Positions 43,699-55,045 of a DNA stretch of 64,000 nucleotides are shown one piece after another (position 1 is the stretch's first letter; each line of letters starts with the position of its first letter). The notes beneath the pieces were generated by a model. That model saw only the letters and a program-made list of their open reading frames with translations. It had not been told where the DNA came from and did not search any database. The translations under genes were made by a program, and so were the position numbers. Source of the DNA: Azorinus chamasolen (lineage: Eukaryota > Mollusca > Bivalvia > Cardiida > Solecurtidae). Location: NCBI GenBank assembly GCA_963576725.1, contig OY755241.1, positions 73,234,999 through 73,298,998 on the forward strand. The letters run 5' to 3'.

Positions 43699-44251
43699 TA
43701 AAAGATGACATATTAATTAGAAACAGTTTGGATCCAGATAAAAATGCATGTGACTCAAATTGTTGTAAGAATTCAAACTATTTTAACAAAGCAACACTTT
43801 TTGCAAACTGAATAGCTAGCGAAAGATAATTTCATTTACACACACATGCTAAATTGGCTGGCATATGGATACTGTGGCAAATGCACATATTCGTTATTTG
43901 ATTCTCATTGTTTAAATTTTTTTGTTCCAAAACATAATTTTTTCTGTTAAAATTATTTTGAAGTGGGGTTCTCTTCAAGTTCTTTGTTTCCTAATAATTA
44001 CTATCAAGATTAGGCCTGGCTGAGAAATACAGAAACTATTTGATATTTACTACATATTTACCTTTATTTTCCTAAAGGAGTCATCTAATAAGGGTCTGCT
44101 CTGTTCGATCTTGGAAATATAGATCTGGTTCTACAGATTCTGAAATGGCCAAAACATCTCTTGTTAATTAGCAATTATTAAAATGGAGCTAATAAATATT
44201 TAAGGTCATGAATTGGAGTATAAATGTTCATGGGTAAAGGCCTAAAAGATT

Positions 44252-44474
44252 TTACCCATCCCTTCATATGCTATTTTTAGATCCAACCTCTTTGAATAAA
44301 ACTACCAAAAAGGAGCATTAAATTGGGAAAAGGATTTTTAGAGTCGTGTAGTTCTGAAACCATTGTGATAAATAGAGCAGTTGTTCCTTATGAGCATAAG
44401 CTCTATTTATCACAATGGTTTCAGAAAATGACTTTACAGAGGCGTAGAACGGCACATTTATGGAGGAAGGGTTA
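44252..44474. mobile_element. MITE family A, reverse
   Basis: TTTTACCCATCCC start and GGAGGAAGGGTTAA end. Hairpin arms GAAACCATTGTGATAAATAG are intact, the centre decayed. Confidence 0.8.
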
Positions 44475-44497
44475 AAAAGTATTCCCCTTAGTTCTAG

Positions 44498-45000
44498 TTT
44501 ACCATTTCTCTGTTCTATGTTTATTTCAAATTTCAATACCTAATAAACATTCATGGAGAAAATAACTACATGTATAATTAACTATGGAAGGTGGGCTATT
44601 GTAGTCATTTTAGAAAGTAAAAAAAACTAGGTCTATCAAATATCATTGGCAAACAGAGCAGACCATGACCAGACCCGTCTGATCTGGATCTACTCTGTTT
44701 GCAAATGTGTGAAAAGGTTTATTTGAAGGATGTTCTATTAAATGTCATTTCTTCTTATGTTCTCTTCAGTTTCAATGAAAATGTAATTATTACGCATTTT
44801 CACGCATTTGCAAACAGTAGACCCAGACCAGACGGCTCCTATAGGACTGATGTTTGCTGATGGAATTTAATAGATCTGTTCCTTTAGTTTATAAAATGAC
44901 TTCAATGTTACACTTTCCATAGTTCAGTTTAGCCATGTTTACCATAAATATTGAGTAGATATTGAAAATTGGAGTAATTATAGAACAGGGAAAGGGCAAA
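44498..45000. mobile_element. Two family B2 copies in opposite orientation
   Basis: 44498-44710 has ACCATTTCTCTGTTCTATGT, the B2 body and a hairpin with one arm shortened. 44790-44998 has a reversed copy starting in GCAAACAGTAGACCCAGACC and ending AGAACAGGGAAAGGG. Confidence 0.65.
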
Positions 45001-45372
45001 AAACGGATGAGGAGTCAGATGATGTTTTTCTGTTTCTAACATGTTAGCAATATTGGACAAGAAGCCAACTCATACAAAGAAGTTCGTGTCTAGAGAACAC
45101 TGTAAACAATGTACATGTATGCAAACAGTAGTGTACAAAAATACAAATACAAAGCACAAAAAAATGGAGATTCAGACCTGCAACTGACTACAGTTTTGCT
45201 TAGACATCAGAATGGGGAAAAAAAGTGAACTTGTAAATAATTCAAAGCTTCATTGTTCATTGGCAAATCGGCATATACAATACCTTTGGCCATTTAAACA
45301 ATGTAAATAATGTAGATACAGACAAGGGGGTTTAGGGGGAGATCTCTGATCAGGGTCTCAACTGTTTGTCAT

Positions 45373-45609
45373 TTAACCCTTTACTGCAGGAATATCCGTG
45401 TAAGAAATAATGACATCATGAATATATTGTTATAATAGCACATGGACACAGGCAATTATGGTCATGGCAGAATGTGTAGAATCAGATCTATGCCATATCA
45501 TAAGCTTTAGTAGACACTGATCAGACAGCTCCTGTAGGAGCCATTCCATCTGTGTCGACTGTTTGCAAAGATGTATGCAGAAAGGTGTATTTATTGAGTA
45601 AAGGGTTAC
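45373..45609. mobile_element. MITE family B1
   Basis: TTAACCCTTTACTGCAGG start, hairpin centre GCTCCTGTAGGAGC with degraded arms, and end TTATTGAGTAAAGGGTTA. Confidence 0.8.
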
Positions 45610-45755
45610 AATCCTCCAGCAAAGTTAATCTTCTTATACTAAATAGACTATTAAACAATGTAATAAAAAGTTGTATTGTCTTGCTGCAGTCTGTGTAAGA
45701 AACACTTCGTGCTGGTGGATGACATAAGTTGTAGCAATGCAATAACATTTGTCAT

Positions 45756-46009
45756 TTAACCCTTTACACCATGGATAGTCACGAAATAAATGGAAACATG
45801 AATATTAATTAGATTATCTTTTAAGATGGCATATTAACACATACAATTTTTGTCAAAGAAGAAACTGCAGAATCATTATCTTGCAATTTTTATTATTGCA
45901 TAAGCAACAGAGCAGACCCTGATCAAACGGCTCCCATAGGAGCCGCCTGAGCTGGGTCTACTCTGTTTGCAAAGGCGTAGGAAAGTATATTTATTGAGTA
46001 AAGGGTTAA
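45756..46009. mobile_element. MITE family B1, complete
   Basis: TTAACCCTTTACACC to GAGTAAAGGGTTAA. The hairpin GCAACAGAGCAGACCCTGAT encloses GGCTCCCATAGGAGCC. The sequences following the copies at 45609 and 46009 resemble each other (TCTAGCAAAGTC type), so a local duplication is likely. Confidence 0.85.
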
Positions 46010-46141
46010 AATTCTCTAGCAAAGTCTCATTCCAAGATTTATACTGAATAGACTGACAACATACATTCATAACTCAAAGGATTAAACCACAATTACTGTT
46101 CAGACTGAGGTCAAACTCTTTGAAGTAATTCTAAGGGATGA

Positions 46142-46215
46142 AAAGTTATTGGCCTCTACCGAGATTCGAACCCCGGACTCCTGGATACTAGTCCGACTCT
46201 CTAACCACGTCGCTA
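46142..46215 (-). repeat. tRNA-like sequence (SINE head or relic)
   Basis: On the minus strand TTAGCGACGTGGTTAGAGAG (A-box region), GTCGGACTAGTATCCAGGAG and GGGTTCGAATCTCGG (B box) are in tRNA order. The anticodon loop is too long and the acceptor is unpaired, so this is a tRNA-derived repeat. Confidence 0.55.
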
Positions 46216-46299
46216 AAGGGTTAATCCAACAGCAGGGCTGTTGGAGATGCCTTAAATAGGCCGACCACTACATCTTTCAACAATTTTGCTAAAATGTGA

Positions 46300-47510
46300 A
46301 ACTCTTTGTAAATAGTTTATATCCAAAACGGATGTTAAATAACTTTTTCAAAAAAAGGAACAATACTGCTCTGCACTGGACCCAATTTTATTTATACATG
46401 TACAACAAATCAGGGATAGATTTAAAATTTTCCCTCATATTTATGTGTTTCACACATTTGCAAACAGAATAGACCCAGATCAAAAGGTTCCTATAGGAAC
46501 CGACTGATCAGGGCATGTTCGGTTTGCTAATGGAATTTGATTGATCTAGTTCTATACTTTCTAAAGCACCTCAGTATAAGTCACCTTTGTCACATTGTGA
46601 TAAATATTTAGACTTTGCTCTATAGGAGCTAATGCTCTATTTATCATAATGCTCTATTACAATGATTTCAAACCTATACAGTTCTAAAATGTTCCCGTTC
46701 TCTGGTAAATTACTAAATGCTCCTTTTCAGTATTTATTCAAAGTCTTTTAACCCATTCCTCCATAAATACACCTTTCTATGTCTCTGCAGAAGTCACTTT
46801 TTGAAACGACTGTGATGAATAAAGCATTTGCTCCATAGGAGCAAATGCTCTATTTATCACATTGGTTTCAAAAATACAAAGTTCTAAACGTTTCCTTTTC
46901 TCTAGTTAATGCCCCTTTTTGGTAGATTAATTCAAAGAGGCTGGATCTAAAAATAGCCTATGAGGGAATGGGTTAAGAGGAATGGTATAAAATAGCTTAT
47001 GAGGGACTTGGTTTTCTCTTTCTTTAAATAGTTAATATCCAAATCAGATTTTAAATGACGCTTTTTCTCAAAAAAAAAAGGAATAATAATGCCCTGCACC
47101 GGACCCAATTTTAGTGGTACAACAGCTTAGGGATATGTTTAAACCTTTCCATCATATAAATAATTACACACATTTGGAAACAGAATAGACCCAGATCAGA
47201 AGGCTACTGTAGGAACCGTCTGTCCAGGGCCTGTTCTGTTTGCTAATGGAATTTGAATGATCCGGTTCTTTATTTTCTAAAAACACCTCTGTATAAGTCA
47301 CCTTTTGAAACCATTGTGATAAATAGAGCAAATGCTCTATCAGAATGGTTTCAAAACTATACAGTTCTAAAATGTTCATTTTCTCTGGTAAATTACTAAA
47401 TGCTCCTGTTCAGTATTTATTCTAAGGCTTTTTAACCCTTTCCTCCATAAATACGCCTTTCTGCGCCCCTGCAGAAGTCACTTTTTGAAACCATTGTGAT
47501 AAATAGATAA
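46300..47510. repeat. Tandem segmental duplication, about 700-bp unit, including MITEs
   Basis: A segment with AGTTTATATCCAAAACGG and CACTGGACCCAATTTTA (46310-46395) recurs as AGTTAATATCCAAATCAG and CACCGGACCCAATTTTA (47030-47115). Each is followed by the same B fragment (46450-46550 and 47165-47260), the same A fragment and then a family A element (46748-46976 complete; 47432-47507 cut short). Confidence 0.75.
46748..46976. mobile_element. MITE family A, complete
   Basis: TTAACCCATTCCTCC to GGGAATGGGTTAA. Hairpin arms GCATTTGCTCCATAGGAGCA, one T short in the centre. Confidence 0.85.
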
Positions 47511-47647
47511 ATGTTGGCAACCTGTAACAAGTTTTGCATGGCAACCATCACACAATTAGCATGATGTCTTACAATCGTTGATGAGACTATGGCAAATATA
47601 AGACAAGAAAACCAAACTGATTTTAACATTCAGAGCAAGAGGCTATT

Positions 47648-47725
47648 GTGCGCACTCATTCTGTACCAAACCCTATGTTGTGACGAGTCTAAAGAGGCGT
47701 CACAACAAAGGGTTTGGCGGAGAAA
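47648..47725. repeat. TGTGACGAGTC-type hairpin
   Basis: ACCAAACCCTATGTTGTGAC pairs with GTCACAACAAAGGGTTTGGC around GAGTCTAAAGAGGC. Same family as the hairpins at 53585-53655 and at the right edge of the window. 47730-48130 shows nothing else. Confidence 0.7.
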
Positions 47726-48130
47726 TCAAGCTGTTTTAATTTATGCATCTCATCTGGACGGCTGTACTAAAACATGAAACGAACGCAAATAATTTTAAAC
47801 TTACTCAAATGGCCAATGATGACGTTTCTCCTGTATTGAACTATGTCCGTTTCCTATATTTTTGTTGTTTATATCTATATAACACATACGATGTGAATAG
47901 CTAGGAATAAGTTTTGAATTCGCGCAATGCTTATCACGTGATGTCGTCGTGTCCAATGCGATACAGACTGACCACATGTCACGAACATTCACACCTTCTC
48001 ACGACTTTCGCCCCCAGTGATGATTAGTATTGATTGTTCGGGAATGAAATTGAACTTAAACCCTTCTGGTTTAGGATAGGTACATGCATGTTGTATACAC
48101 ATAATCATGCGATTGATAAGTGCCCCTGAG

Positions 48131-48385
48131 TTAACCCTTTCCGTGTTCCAAGTTTATTCTAAATGTCAAAACCTACTAAATATTCATGAGCAAAATAGTT
48201 ATATAACTGATAATGAAATATGTAGGGTGGAACGTTGTAGTCATTTAAGAAAAAGAATCAGATCGTTCAAATTCCATTAGCAAACAGAGCAGATCCAGAT
48301 CAGACGGCTCCTAAAGGAGCCCTCTGAGCTGGGTCTACTCTATTTGCAAATGCATGAAACTTGTTTATATGAAGGAAAGGGTTAA
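48131..48385. mobile_element. MITE family B2, complete
   Basis: TTAACCCTTTCCGTGTTCC to GAAGGAAAGGGTTAA. Hairpin GCAAACAGAGCAGATCCAGA around GGCTCCTAAAGGAGCC. Confidence 0.88.
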
Positions 48386-48469
48386 CTCTTACCCATTTTG
48401 CATTAAAGAGAACGGTGCCTGCTCAAAACGGAATGTGGTACAATATTGATTGGTTCAGATTCGAAAAGC

Positions 48470-49560
48470 TTTTGAGAAATTATTGACGGAGTGTCAAACA
48501 GCTTGGATCCCCAGCGTCTCATCTGGGTCCTAGATGTGTGCAAATGCTAATCAGGTCTCGGTTAACAGGCTAAGGGCTAACAAATCTTTCCTTTGACTAA
48601 TCCCTTGGGAGCAAAATCAACACTGGTGTGTTTGGAAGTGGTGATGTACATGTTTTGAGTGCACAAAATGTACACCGAACCGCCTAAAGGTTTATCCACG
48701 TGTTGGTCCAAGCAGTCTAAAAGTTTATCCACGTGTTGGTCCAAGCAGCCTAAAAGTTTATGCACGTGTTGGGCCATACAGCCTAAATGTTTTGAATCGT
48801 GTTATTTTGAAACTAACGACCGAATGTCAAACAGCATAGTAGATGCACGTTTAAAGGCTTGAATATCTAAGTCTCTTTATACCCATTATTTAAGTTTTTT
48901 ACTGTGTGATTTTACAGTAACCCTCTAAATGAAAACAAATTGCATCGTAAATATTTATAGAAATTTATATAATATTTGTTCATAAACACATGATGTTTCA
49001 CCTTGATAGAAATTATAGAATCATATCTATATAATTAAAAACAACAAACAGAGTAGACCCAGTCAGTCATTTGGACATTTTGGTAAGGGCTAAACATTAA
49101 CCGATTTGCAGGCAGCATTGTCGTCAGCCGGACTCATTTTCGTCAAAATAAAATTTTAGAGTGGGTAATAAACATAATGTCAAACAGTTTGAACCCTGAT
49201 GAGGCACAGAGTTAATGTCAAACAGTTTGAACCCTGATGAGGCACAGAATTACTCATCGTCTCATCTGGATCCAAACTGTTTGCAGGCTAACAAATGAAA
49301 TATAAAGAACAAACGAGTTAATAGAAAACGTTCAACGGGAATTAACTCAGGATATGTCTCAAGACAAAAACAAGAGTTGTTTCCCCTACATGACTTGTCT
49401 GCAAACAGGTCAAATTAGCCGAAAGCTTTTCCCATCTGATAACCTCTTTCGCTGCCAATGTCACGTCTGTGATTACCTATGCAAAATGTTTGGAATCCAG
49501 ATGAGACGCCAAGTAAGTTGGCGTCTCACCATGCCCAAACTGTTTGATACAGAGAATGTT
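48470..49560. repeat. Cluster of GGATCC/AAACTGTTTG hairpins and a 33-bp repeat
   Basis: A hairpin type with GTCAAACAGTTTGAACCCTG and CATCTGGATCCAAACTGTTT occurs at 48470-48545 and 49175-49285, the latter with a 38-bp duplicated left arm; a related form is at 49485-49545. 48682-48790 holds three units of CTAAAAGTTTATCCACGTGT plus TGGTCCAAGCAGC. No gene. Confidence 0.6.
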
Positions 49561-50084
49561 TTTAAAGGAAACAATTAAGAAAATTGGAAAATGAAAATTT
49601 CATTTTCAAAGTTTGCAGACGACAAAAAATTGACAGTGAAATAGTTTAACACTCAACTTATGCTTTTAAAGGAAATTGAAGAAATTTAAAGCAGACGACA
49701 ATGTTTGCAGACGAAACATATTTGGAGCTAAATGAGTTAAAATCATGTTGCCTTCTTTATAGTATCTGTTGATTGTTAGTGTCATCAGTATCCTAGCCTC
49801 TCCAGAAACCAACTCATTCGGAACCTGATCTGGATCCACGCTGTTTGAAAATAATAGTTATCTCATTATATGACTAACGGGAAAAGAAACAATTTATGTC
49901 ACACATTTGGTTTGTTTCCAGGTCAAATGTTTGTTACCAGGTGTGCTGTAGTTAAGACGCCGCTACGAAGGCGTCAAACAAGAGACGTAAATTAAACCAT
50001 TTTAAGAAAGGTCCTTTATTTATCCATCAAACCCCAGGCATTCTACAGAGTGATCAAAGCATATATGGCGAGTTTAGTACAATA

Positions 50085-50180
50085 TAAGCTGTCTTAAGCG
50101 GACATCAAAAAGGTCTAATTATGAGTCTGTAAAGCAGGTGATAGCTTAATGCAACTCAAAAGTAATACAGAAAGAACAAT
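50085..50180. mobile_element. MITE family E fragment
   Basis: AAGCTGTCTTAAGCGGACAT and GCAGGTGATAGCTTAATGCA, left half only. 49560-50080 has only a decayed GGATCCACGCTGTTTGAAA piece near 49830. Confidence 0.5.
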
Positions 50181-50702
50181 GTCACCATTGAACATCAAAG
50201 TTCAAACCTGTAACATTTCGTGTCCACTCTGCAAGTCCTACAAGTGTGTATCCAATGAAAGATTTTCGTTTTGCTCAAATGCTCAGATCATAAATTAGAG
50301 TACAAGTTCTGTGTCTAGTAAAGGATTTTCTTTAAGCTTTACTCAAATGTTTAGATTATAGAGGCAATCTGCAGAACCCATGCCTTCGTTGCACCTGCTT
50401 AAGGGCAAGGTCACGAGTGACAAAGTCAAGGTCACACTTGAACGTTAAAGAGTTCGAACTTTGCTTGGCAGACTTTTTAGTATAGCTGGGGAGGACAAAT
50501 GCCTTCGCTTGTATTCTTTGTTTTTGTCAAGAACAACCATCTAGTTAACATTGTGTCTAGTGTGTATGTACATGTACATATTTTTCACTTTTTTGTTAAA
50601 TTTTAAGTGAAAATACTCAAGTAGGAAAAGACACACACAAAACGCAACCAACACCAAATAAACAATAGACAGTTTGGGGCAGTCATTATTTTCAATGTAT
50701 TA

Positions 50703-50947
50703 TTAACCCTTTTTTCCATAAATATTCATGAAAAACAATAATGATGTCATGGATATTAATTAGATTACTTTGCTATAATAACACATGAACACAACCATTT
50801 TTGGTTATGTCAGAAACTGTACAATCATATATACATTATAATATAAGCAAACAGAACAGACCCTGATCAGATGGCTCCTATAGTCTGATCTGGGTCTACT
50901 TTGTTTGCTAAGGCATATAAAGACGTATTTATGGAGTAAAGGGTTAA
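50703..50947. mobile_element. MITE family B1, hairpin centre shortened
   Basis: TTAACCCTTTTTTCC to GGAGTAAAGGGTTAA. The hairpin left arm ends GGCTCCTATAG and continues directly as TCTGATCTGG, so the first seven bases after the centre are missing. Confidence 0.8.
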
Positions 50948-50996
50948 ACAAACAAACAGTGTGGAAACCACAGTAAAGTCCGGGTTTCCTGAAACC

Positions 50997-51450
50997 TAAA
51001 ATATAAATTGTCTAGCATATGTAGTTCAGAAGTTATGAAAAATTGTAATGACAGTCAAATGAAAGGCATTCACCAAAGCTATCTCTATACCATATATGAA
51101 TTGTCTAACATATGTGGCTCAGAACTTAAGACAAAATGTTGAAGTTTTCCAATGGTGGCCCACTTGTCAAAATAGTGACCAAGACCTTGAACTAATTTCA
51201 AATATCTTGATATTATCTTAAAGGCCTTTACCAAAACCATCTGTATACCACCAAAGATAAATTGCCTAGCATTTGTTGTTCAGGAGTTATAGCAATGTTT
51301 GTTAAAAACAGCAAAGTTTTCGAAATAGTGACCTTGACTTTAATCTGATTTCATGTATCCTTGTATCAAGTGAAAGGTCTTTACCCAAGCTATTTGCCTA
51401 CCAAATATGAATTGTCTAACTTAAGTAATCTATCAGAAGTTATAAGCAAT
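50997..51450. repeat. Diverged tandem repeat, about 150-175 bp, 3 units
   Basis: Units share ATGAATTGTCTAACATATG, CAGAAGTTAT and TAGTGACCTTGAC blocks. Related in style to the repeat at 1-520. Confidence 0.6.
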
Positions 51451-53150
51451 GTCAAAGACGTATGCTGCGCAAAATTCCGCAAATTTTGCGTTTCGAACTG
51501 ACTTCAGAATTGGATTCTATGTACCTTAACACTTATTTAACGCTTAACAGCACTGTAGTAAATGGTTGTTCCTGTCGACCCCCCCCCCCCTAGAAAAATG
51601 AATTGCTAGGAAAACCAACGGAAAATTCTTCGCCATTGACCGGAATCTGTCGTAGGACTCAAATGTTTACACACGGGAAATATTCATTCGATGAACCTGT
51701 ACGAGTTAGCTCCCTTTGTCCGTTATATTTCACTGACACCAATGAACGGTATATTTAACTTATTTGCATGTAAATAATATGTGGTAAGATGGGAATATTG
51801 TCTTATTTCCTGAATAAAATATATTATGTAGGCCGACAACCAGTGCCAGCCATTGTAGATGTGGTAGCAACCTAATTAATATTCAAAGCATTGTTCCAAA
51901 ATAGAAAAGGAGTAATTCAGAACTTGGCCGAAGGTGTCCGCTAATTTCCGTTCAAAATCCCCGTTTCTAGAAAGGAGGCTCCTTTTTTTAAGTATTTAGC
52001 AGTATTCGGATAGCGATAATTTTTAACTGAACAAATATATCCTGTCGGAAAATGGGTTGTTAGCATTATTTTCATTGTATGTATACATGTACAGCTTCTG
52101 GTGTTGATTGATCAATACGCAAAATTAATACGCATAATACATCTTTAAAGTTTTGTTAACGACGGCACTCCGCCCGCCCAGCCGCAGCCGACCGCCCGCC
52201 CGCCCGGTTTTCGCCAAACCATAAGTTTTGTGTCTGCAGACACCTTACTTACTTATCCCAAAATCAGCTTAATTTGACTGTTTTTGGTGTATCTTTCCCC
52301 GTTTTTGTCGAGATATTGCACCGACACCTTATTTGGACACTATAAGCTAAAACCACTACCAACAACAGAAATCAAGTACTTGTAACCAAAATACTGGATC
52401 TGTTTACTGCAAACCTACAAATTCTTTATATTACATTGGCTTACATAAGTTCTAAGACACGTTTTTCAAGGCAAATACACTATGTTAAGTAAATATTTGT
52501 GTATTGGTCCCTCGCCTTGCATCTATTTATTGAAATTATCATGGCAACAAATATTACCATGACAAATCACAACTTACATATTTTTCTCTTTTTGCCAATT
52601 TCCTTGCCTAAAGTGCTATATATTTCAGTTATACTTCCGTGTGTTCTCAACTTTTATGATCCTTTAAAGGGCCCACAAACAACCTACGTACCCAAAAGTA
52701 CTTTCCCAGTCTATTTTATCTGTAAGTATGTCATGCCAGGGTTTATTTTGTATTGCTTGCCTGAGCACACCGTGCTTATGATGATCTAATGTGGAAACTC
52801 ATCGTCCGTCGTCTGTCTTTCTTTCCCCAGAACTAATGTTTATAAATAATGTGTACATGTTTTATACCAAATTCCTAGAAAATGCCCATTTTCCTATAAC
52901 CCTTGTGTACTTTAACATAGATCATAGGCCTTTTTAAAAAAAATTTTAACTTTAATTTTAATGTGTTTCTTCAATTTGCTTTATGTTCTATAACTGTTCT
53001 GCTTATTTTTTTCCTCAATAAAACTAACATACATGTACAATGTTCTTGTGTTTTACATGCCTGTTTACAGTAATATTATTATTATTATAATCAGAATCTT
53101 TTTGGCACAGCCCTTCCTTTTTTTGCTGTTAATTTACGACAAAGTATTAC
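51450..53150. other. Gene-poor stretch with a CG-richer island
   Basis: The stretch contains a C run (about 51575-51590) and a short CG-rich block with GCCCGCCCAGCCGCAGCCG (52170-52205). A plus-strand frame at 52499-52789 (96 codons, hydrophobic) has no recognisable motif, Kozak context or splice support. I see no gene here. Confidence 0.4.
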
Positions 53151-53157
53151 TTGTTTC

Positions 53158-53390
53158 CATGTGTGCTATGTGCAAGGGGCAGTGGATAGTTTCTCCTATT
53201 ATTTCTATTTGTGCTATGTGCAAGGGGCAGTGGATAGTTTCTCCTATTATTTCTACTTGTGCTATGTGCAAGGGGCAGTGGATAGTTTCTCCTATTATTT
53301 CTACTTGTGCTATGTGCAAGGGGCAGTGGATAGTTTCTTTCTACTTGTGCTATGTGCAAGGGGCAGTGGATAGTTTCTCCTATTACGGAT
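53158..53390. repeat. 48-bp tandem repeat, about 4.8 copies
   Basis: The unit is TGTGCTATGTGCAAGGGGCA, then GTGGATAGTTTCTCCTATTA, then TTTCTACT. One unit is shortened (53332-53345). 48 bp keeps a frame open on both strands; not taken as coding. Confidence 0.9.
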
Positions 53391-53584
53391 AACGTAAACT
53401 TTCATAGATAGTTTCAGGCGAAGACCATAACCACTCGGCAACGGAGGCCCCCATTTATTACTGACTTACTTGTGTCACAGTTTGTGTACAGTAATGTGCC
53501 GACTAATCGTCAGCCTAGTCAGATTCGCAGAGCTCCAGACAAGCTGCGTAAATTTAAACATTTTCAACAATAACTCCTTTATGT

Positions 53585-53655
53585 CTTCATCAAACCCTAT
53601 ACAGTGGCCACTCTTTAGAATCGTCTCTTTATAGGGTTTGGTGGAGAAATGACGA
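53585..53655. repeat. Hairpin of the ATCAAACCCTATACAGTGGCC type
   Basis: CATCAAACCCTATACAGTGG faces TTTATAGGGTTTGGTGGAGA around CACTCTTTAGAATCG. Confidence 0.65.
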
Positions 53656-54024
53656 TTTTAGTATTTGGGTACACACCGTTATCTGTAGCGCTGACTGATT
53701 GGATTGTTATTTAACCCTTTGAGTGAGAGACGCGAATGCACGGATATTGTAAACTGTTTGGACTCTGATTAGGGTCTACACTGTTCGTCATTCCAAGTAT
53801 TATATAAAGTTTACGCCTTTTATGCTAAGACTATACTTACTCTAAACGAAAACACAGATAAATTATTTCACTATGACAATTAAACATTGAAATGCTTAAA
53901 ATGAAATACATTACACGTCTAACATGTATACATGTATATTTGATGCAACATCATGGACTCCGTTGAGCAACTCCTTAATCTATAAGAGCGTCGGTTTCTA
54001 AGTGGACTTGTCCAAATTACATAT

Positions 54025-54430
54025 GTAGATCCTCGCTAATACGACCACTAAAAGCAAGTATAATTCTGGATCTTTTAAGAAGCGGTAGCTTAATGCATGG
54101 GTTTTCTCCGTTACTCTTGTCCTGCATTAAGCAACCAATTGCTTTTTAAGACACCTTTATCCACCCATTTGTGTCCAGTGTCATTTATAAAGGACATCGA
54201 CAAACAGTGTAGACCCAGATCAGAGGGATCATTCAGGAGCCCTCTGATCTGGGTCTACACTGTTTTCTGGACCAATCAATACCAGCTAACATGTTGTTTG
54301 TTGTGTCTCCTCAAAATGAAAACTGGATGGGTCCAAATTAATACGGTATCAAGACGGGGTTTCTTTCAATAATAAGGGCATAAATAAGTTACATAGATTA
54401 TGTGGTCGCCTTAGCAGGACTTTACTGTAT
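54025..54430. mobile_element. MITE family E with a nested D-like element
   Basis: E left end ATCCTCGCTAATACGACCAC, core AGCGGTAGCTTAATGCATGG, and E right end CTTAGCAGGACTTTACTGTA at 54411-54430. Between them (about 54162-54335) is a D-like unit: CCACCCATTTGTGTCC, hairpin CAAACAGTGTAGACCCAGAT around GGATCATTCAGGAGCC, and ACTGGATGGGT. Confidence 0.65.
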
Positions 54431-54596
54431 TATAAGCCTCATTTTTGTTCGAAGGGTTGTTTCAACAAGAACACGGTTGCCATTGTGACCATTGTAAATC
54501 ATCTGTGTAGCAATCTGAGCGTTCCTGTAAGTTCACATTTGGGAACTTGTAAAAGGTAAGAATGATACCCACTCAACAGAAACATGAAAATAATTG

Positions 54597-54602
54597 TTTA
54601 TT
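54597..54602 (-). terminator. Candidate polyadenylation signal AATAAA
   Basis: AATAAA on the minus strand about 280 bp after the stop codon of the gene that ends at 54881. This is a plausible 3' end; no downstream element was checked. Confidence 0.45.
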
Positions 54603-54880
54603 CAATCAACTTCATATCATAAAATGGAATAAATCTAAGAAAATAATATTCAAAACTTACATTTACCTGATAAAAAGATGAAAAACAAATTATTAGTATG
54701 AAAGTACGAAAAAACAAATGAGAAATCTTAATGTAAATTGTATCTCGTTTTGGTTGTTTTTATGCTTTTCTTGTTTGTTTTTTTGTTTGTTTTTCTCTGG
54801 GTTTTTTTTCTATATTTGTATATGTAAGCATCAAATATCAAAATAATGAATTAGTAGGGTCTCGATAAATAGAAACCATA

Positions 54881-55045
54881 TTATGCTACAGCCACGCGGT
54901 TTCGTCTCTTTGTCACGTGACGCTTCAGGGCAGTCATCACCGTCTCCATTTTGTTTTTTGCGTATTTTGTTTGAATGTCCCCGAAAGCTGACTGTTCGGA
55001 AGCTTTCCTTTTGTGACTACTTCTTTGTCGGTCTCCATTACCATT
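54881..55045 (-). CDS. Exon 6 (terminal) of the six-exon gene
   Basis: Acceptor TCTTTGATTTACAG|AAT at 55045, 54 codons and a TAA at 54881-54883. The residues are strongly basic, from NGNGDRQRSSHKRKAS to KRHVTKRRNRVAVA. A family B1 MITE begins 13 bp upstream of the acceptor. Confidence 0.82.
   Translation of the reverse strand, partial: NGNGDRQRSSHKRKASEQSAFGDIQTKYAKNKMETVMTALKRHVTKRRNRVAVA

Noticed and set aside
52499..52789. Hydrophobic 96-codon plus-strand frame as a membrane protein
   Set aside because: AT-rich, no recognisable motif and no splice or promoter signs; chance is sufficient.
53033..53392. Cysteine-containing 16-residue repeat protein (CAMCKGQWIVSPIIST)
   Set aside because: A direct product of a 48-bp tandem repeat; two other frames over the same bases are open too.
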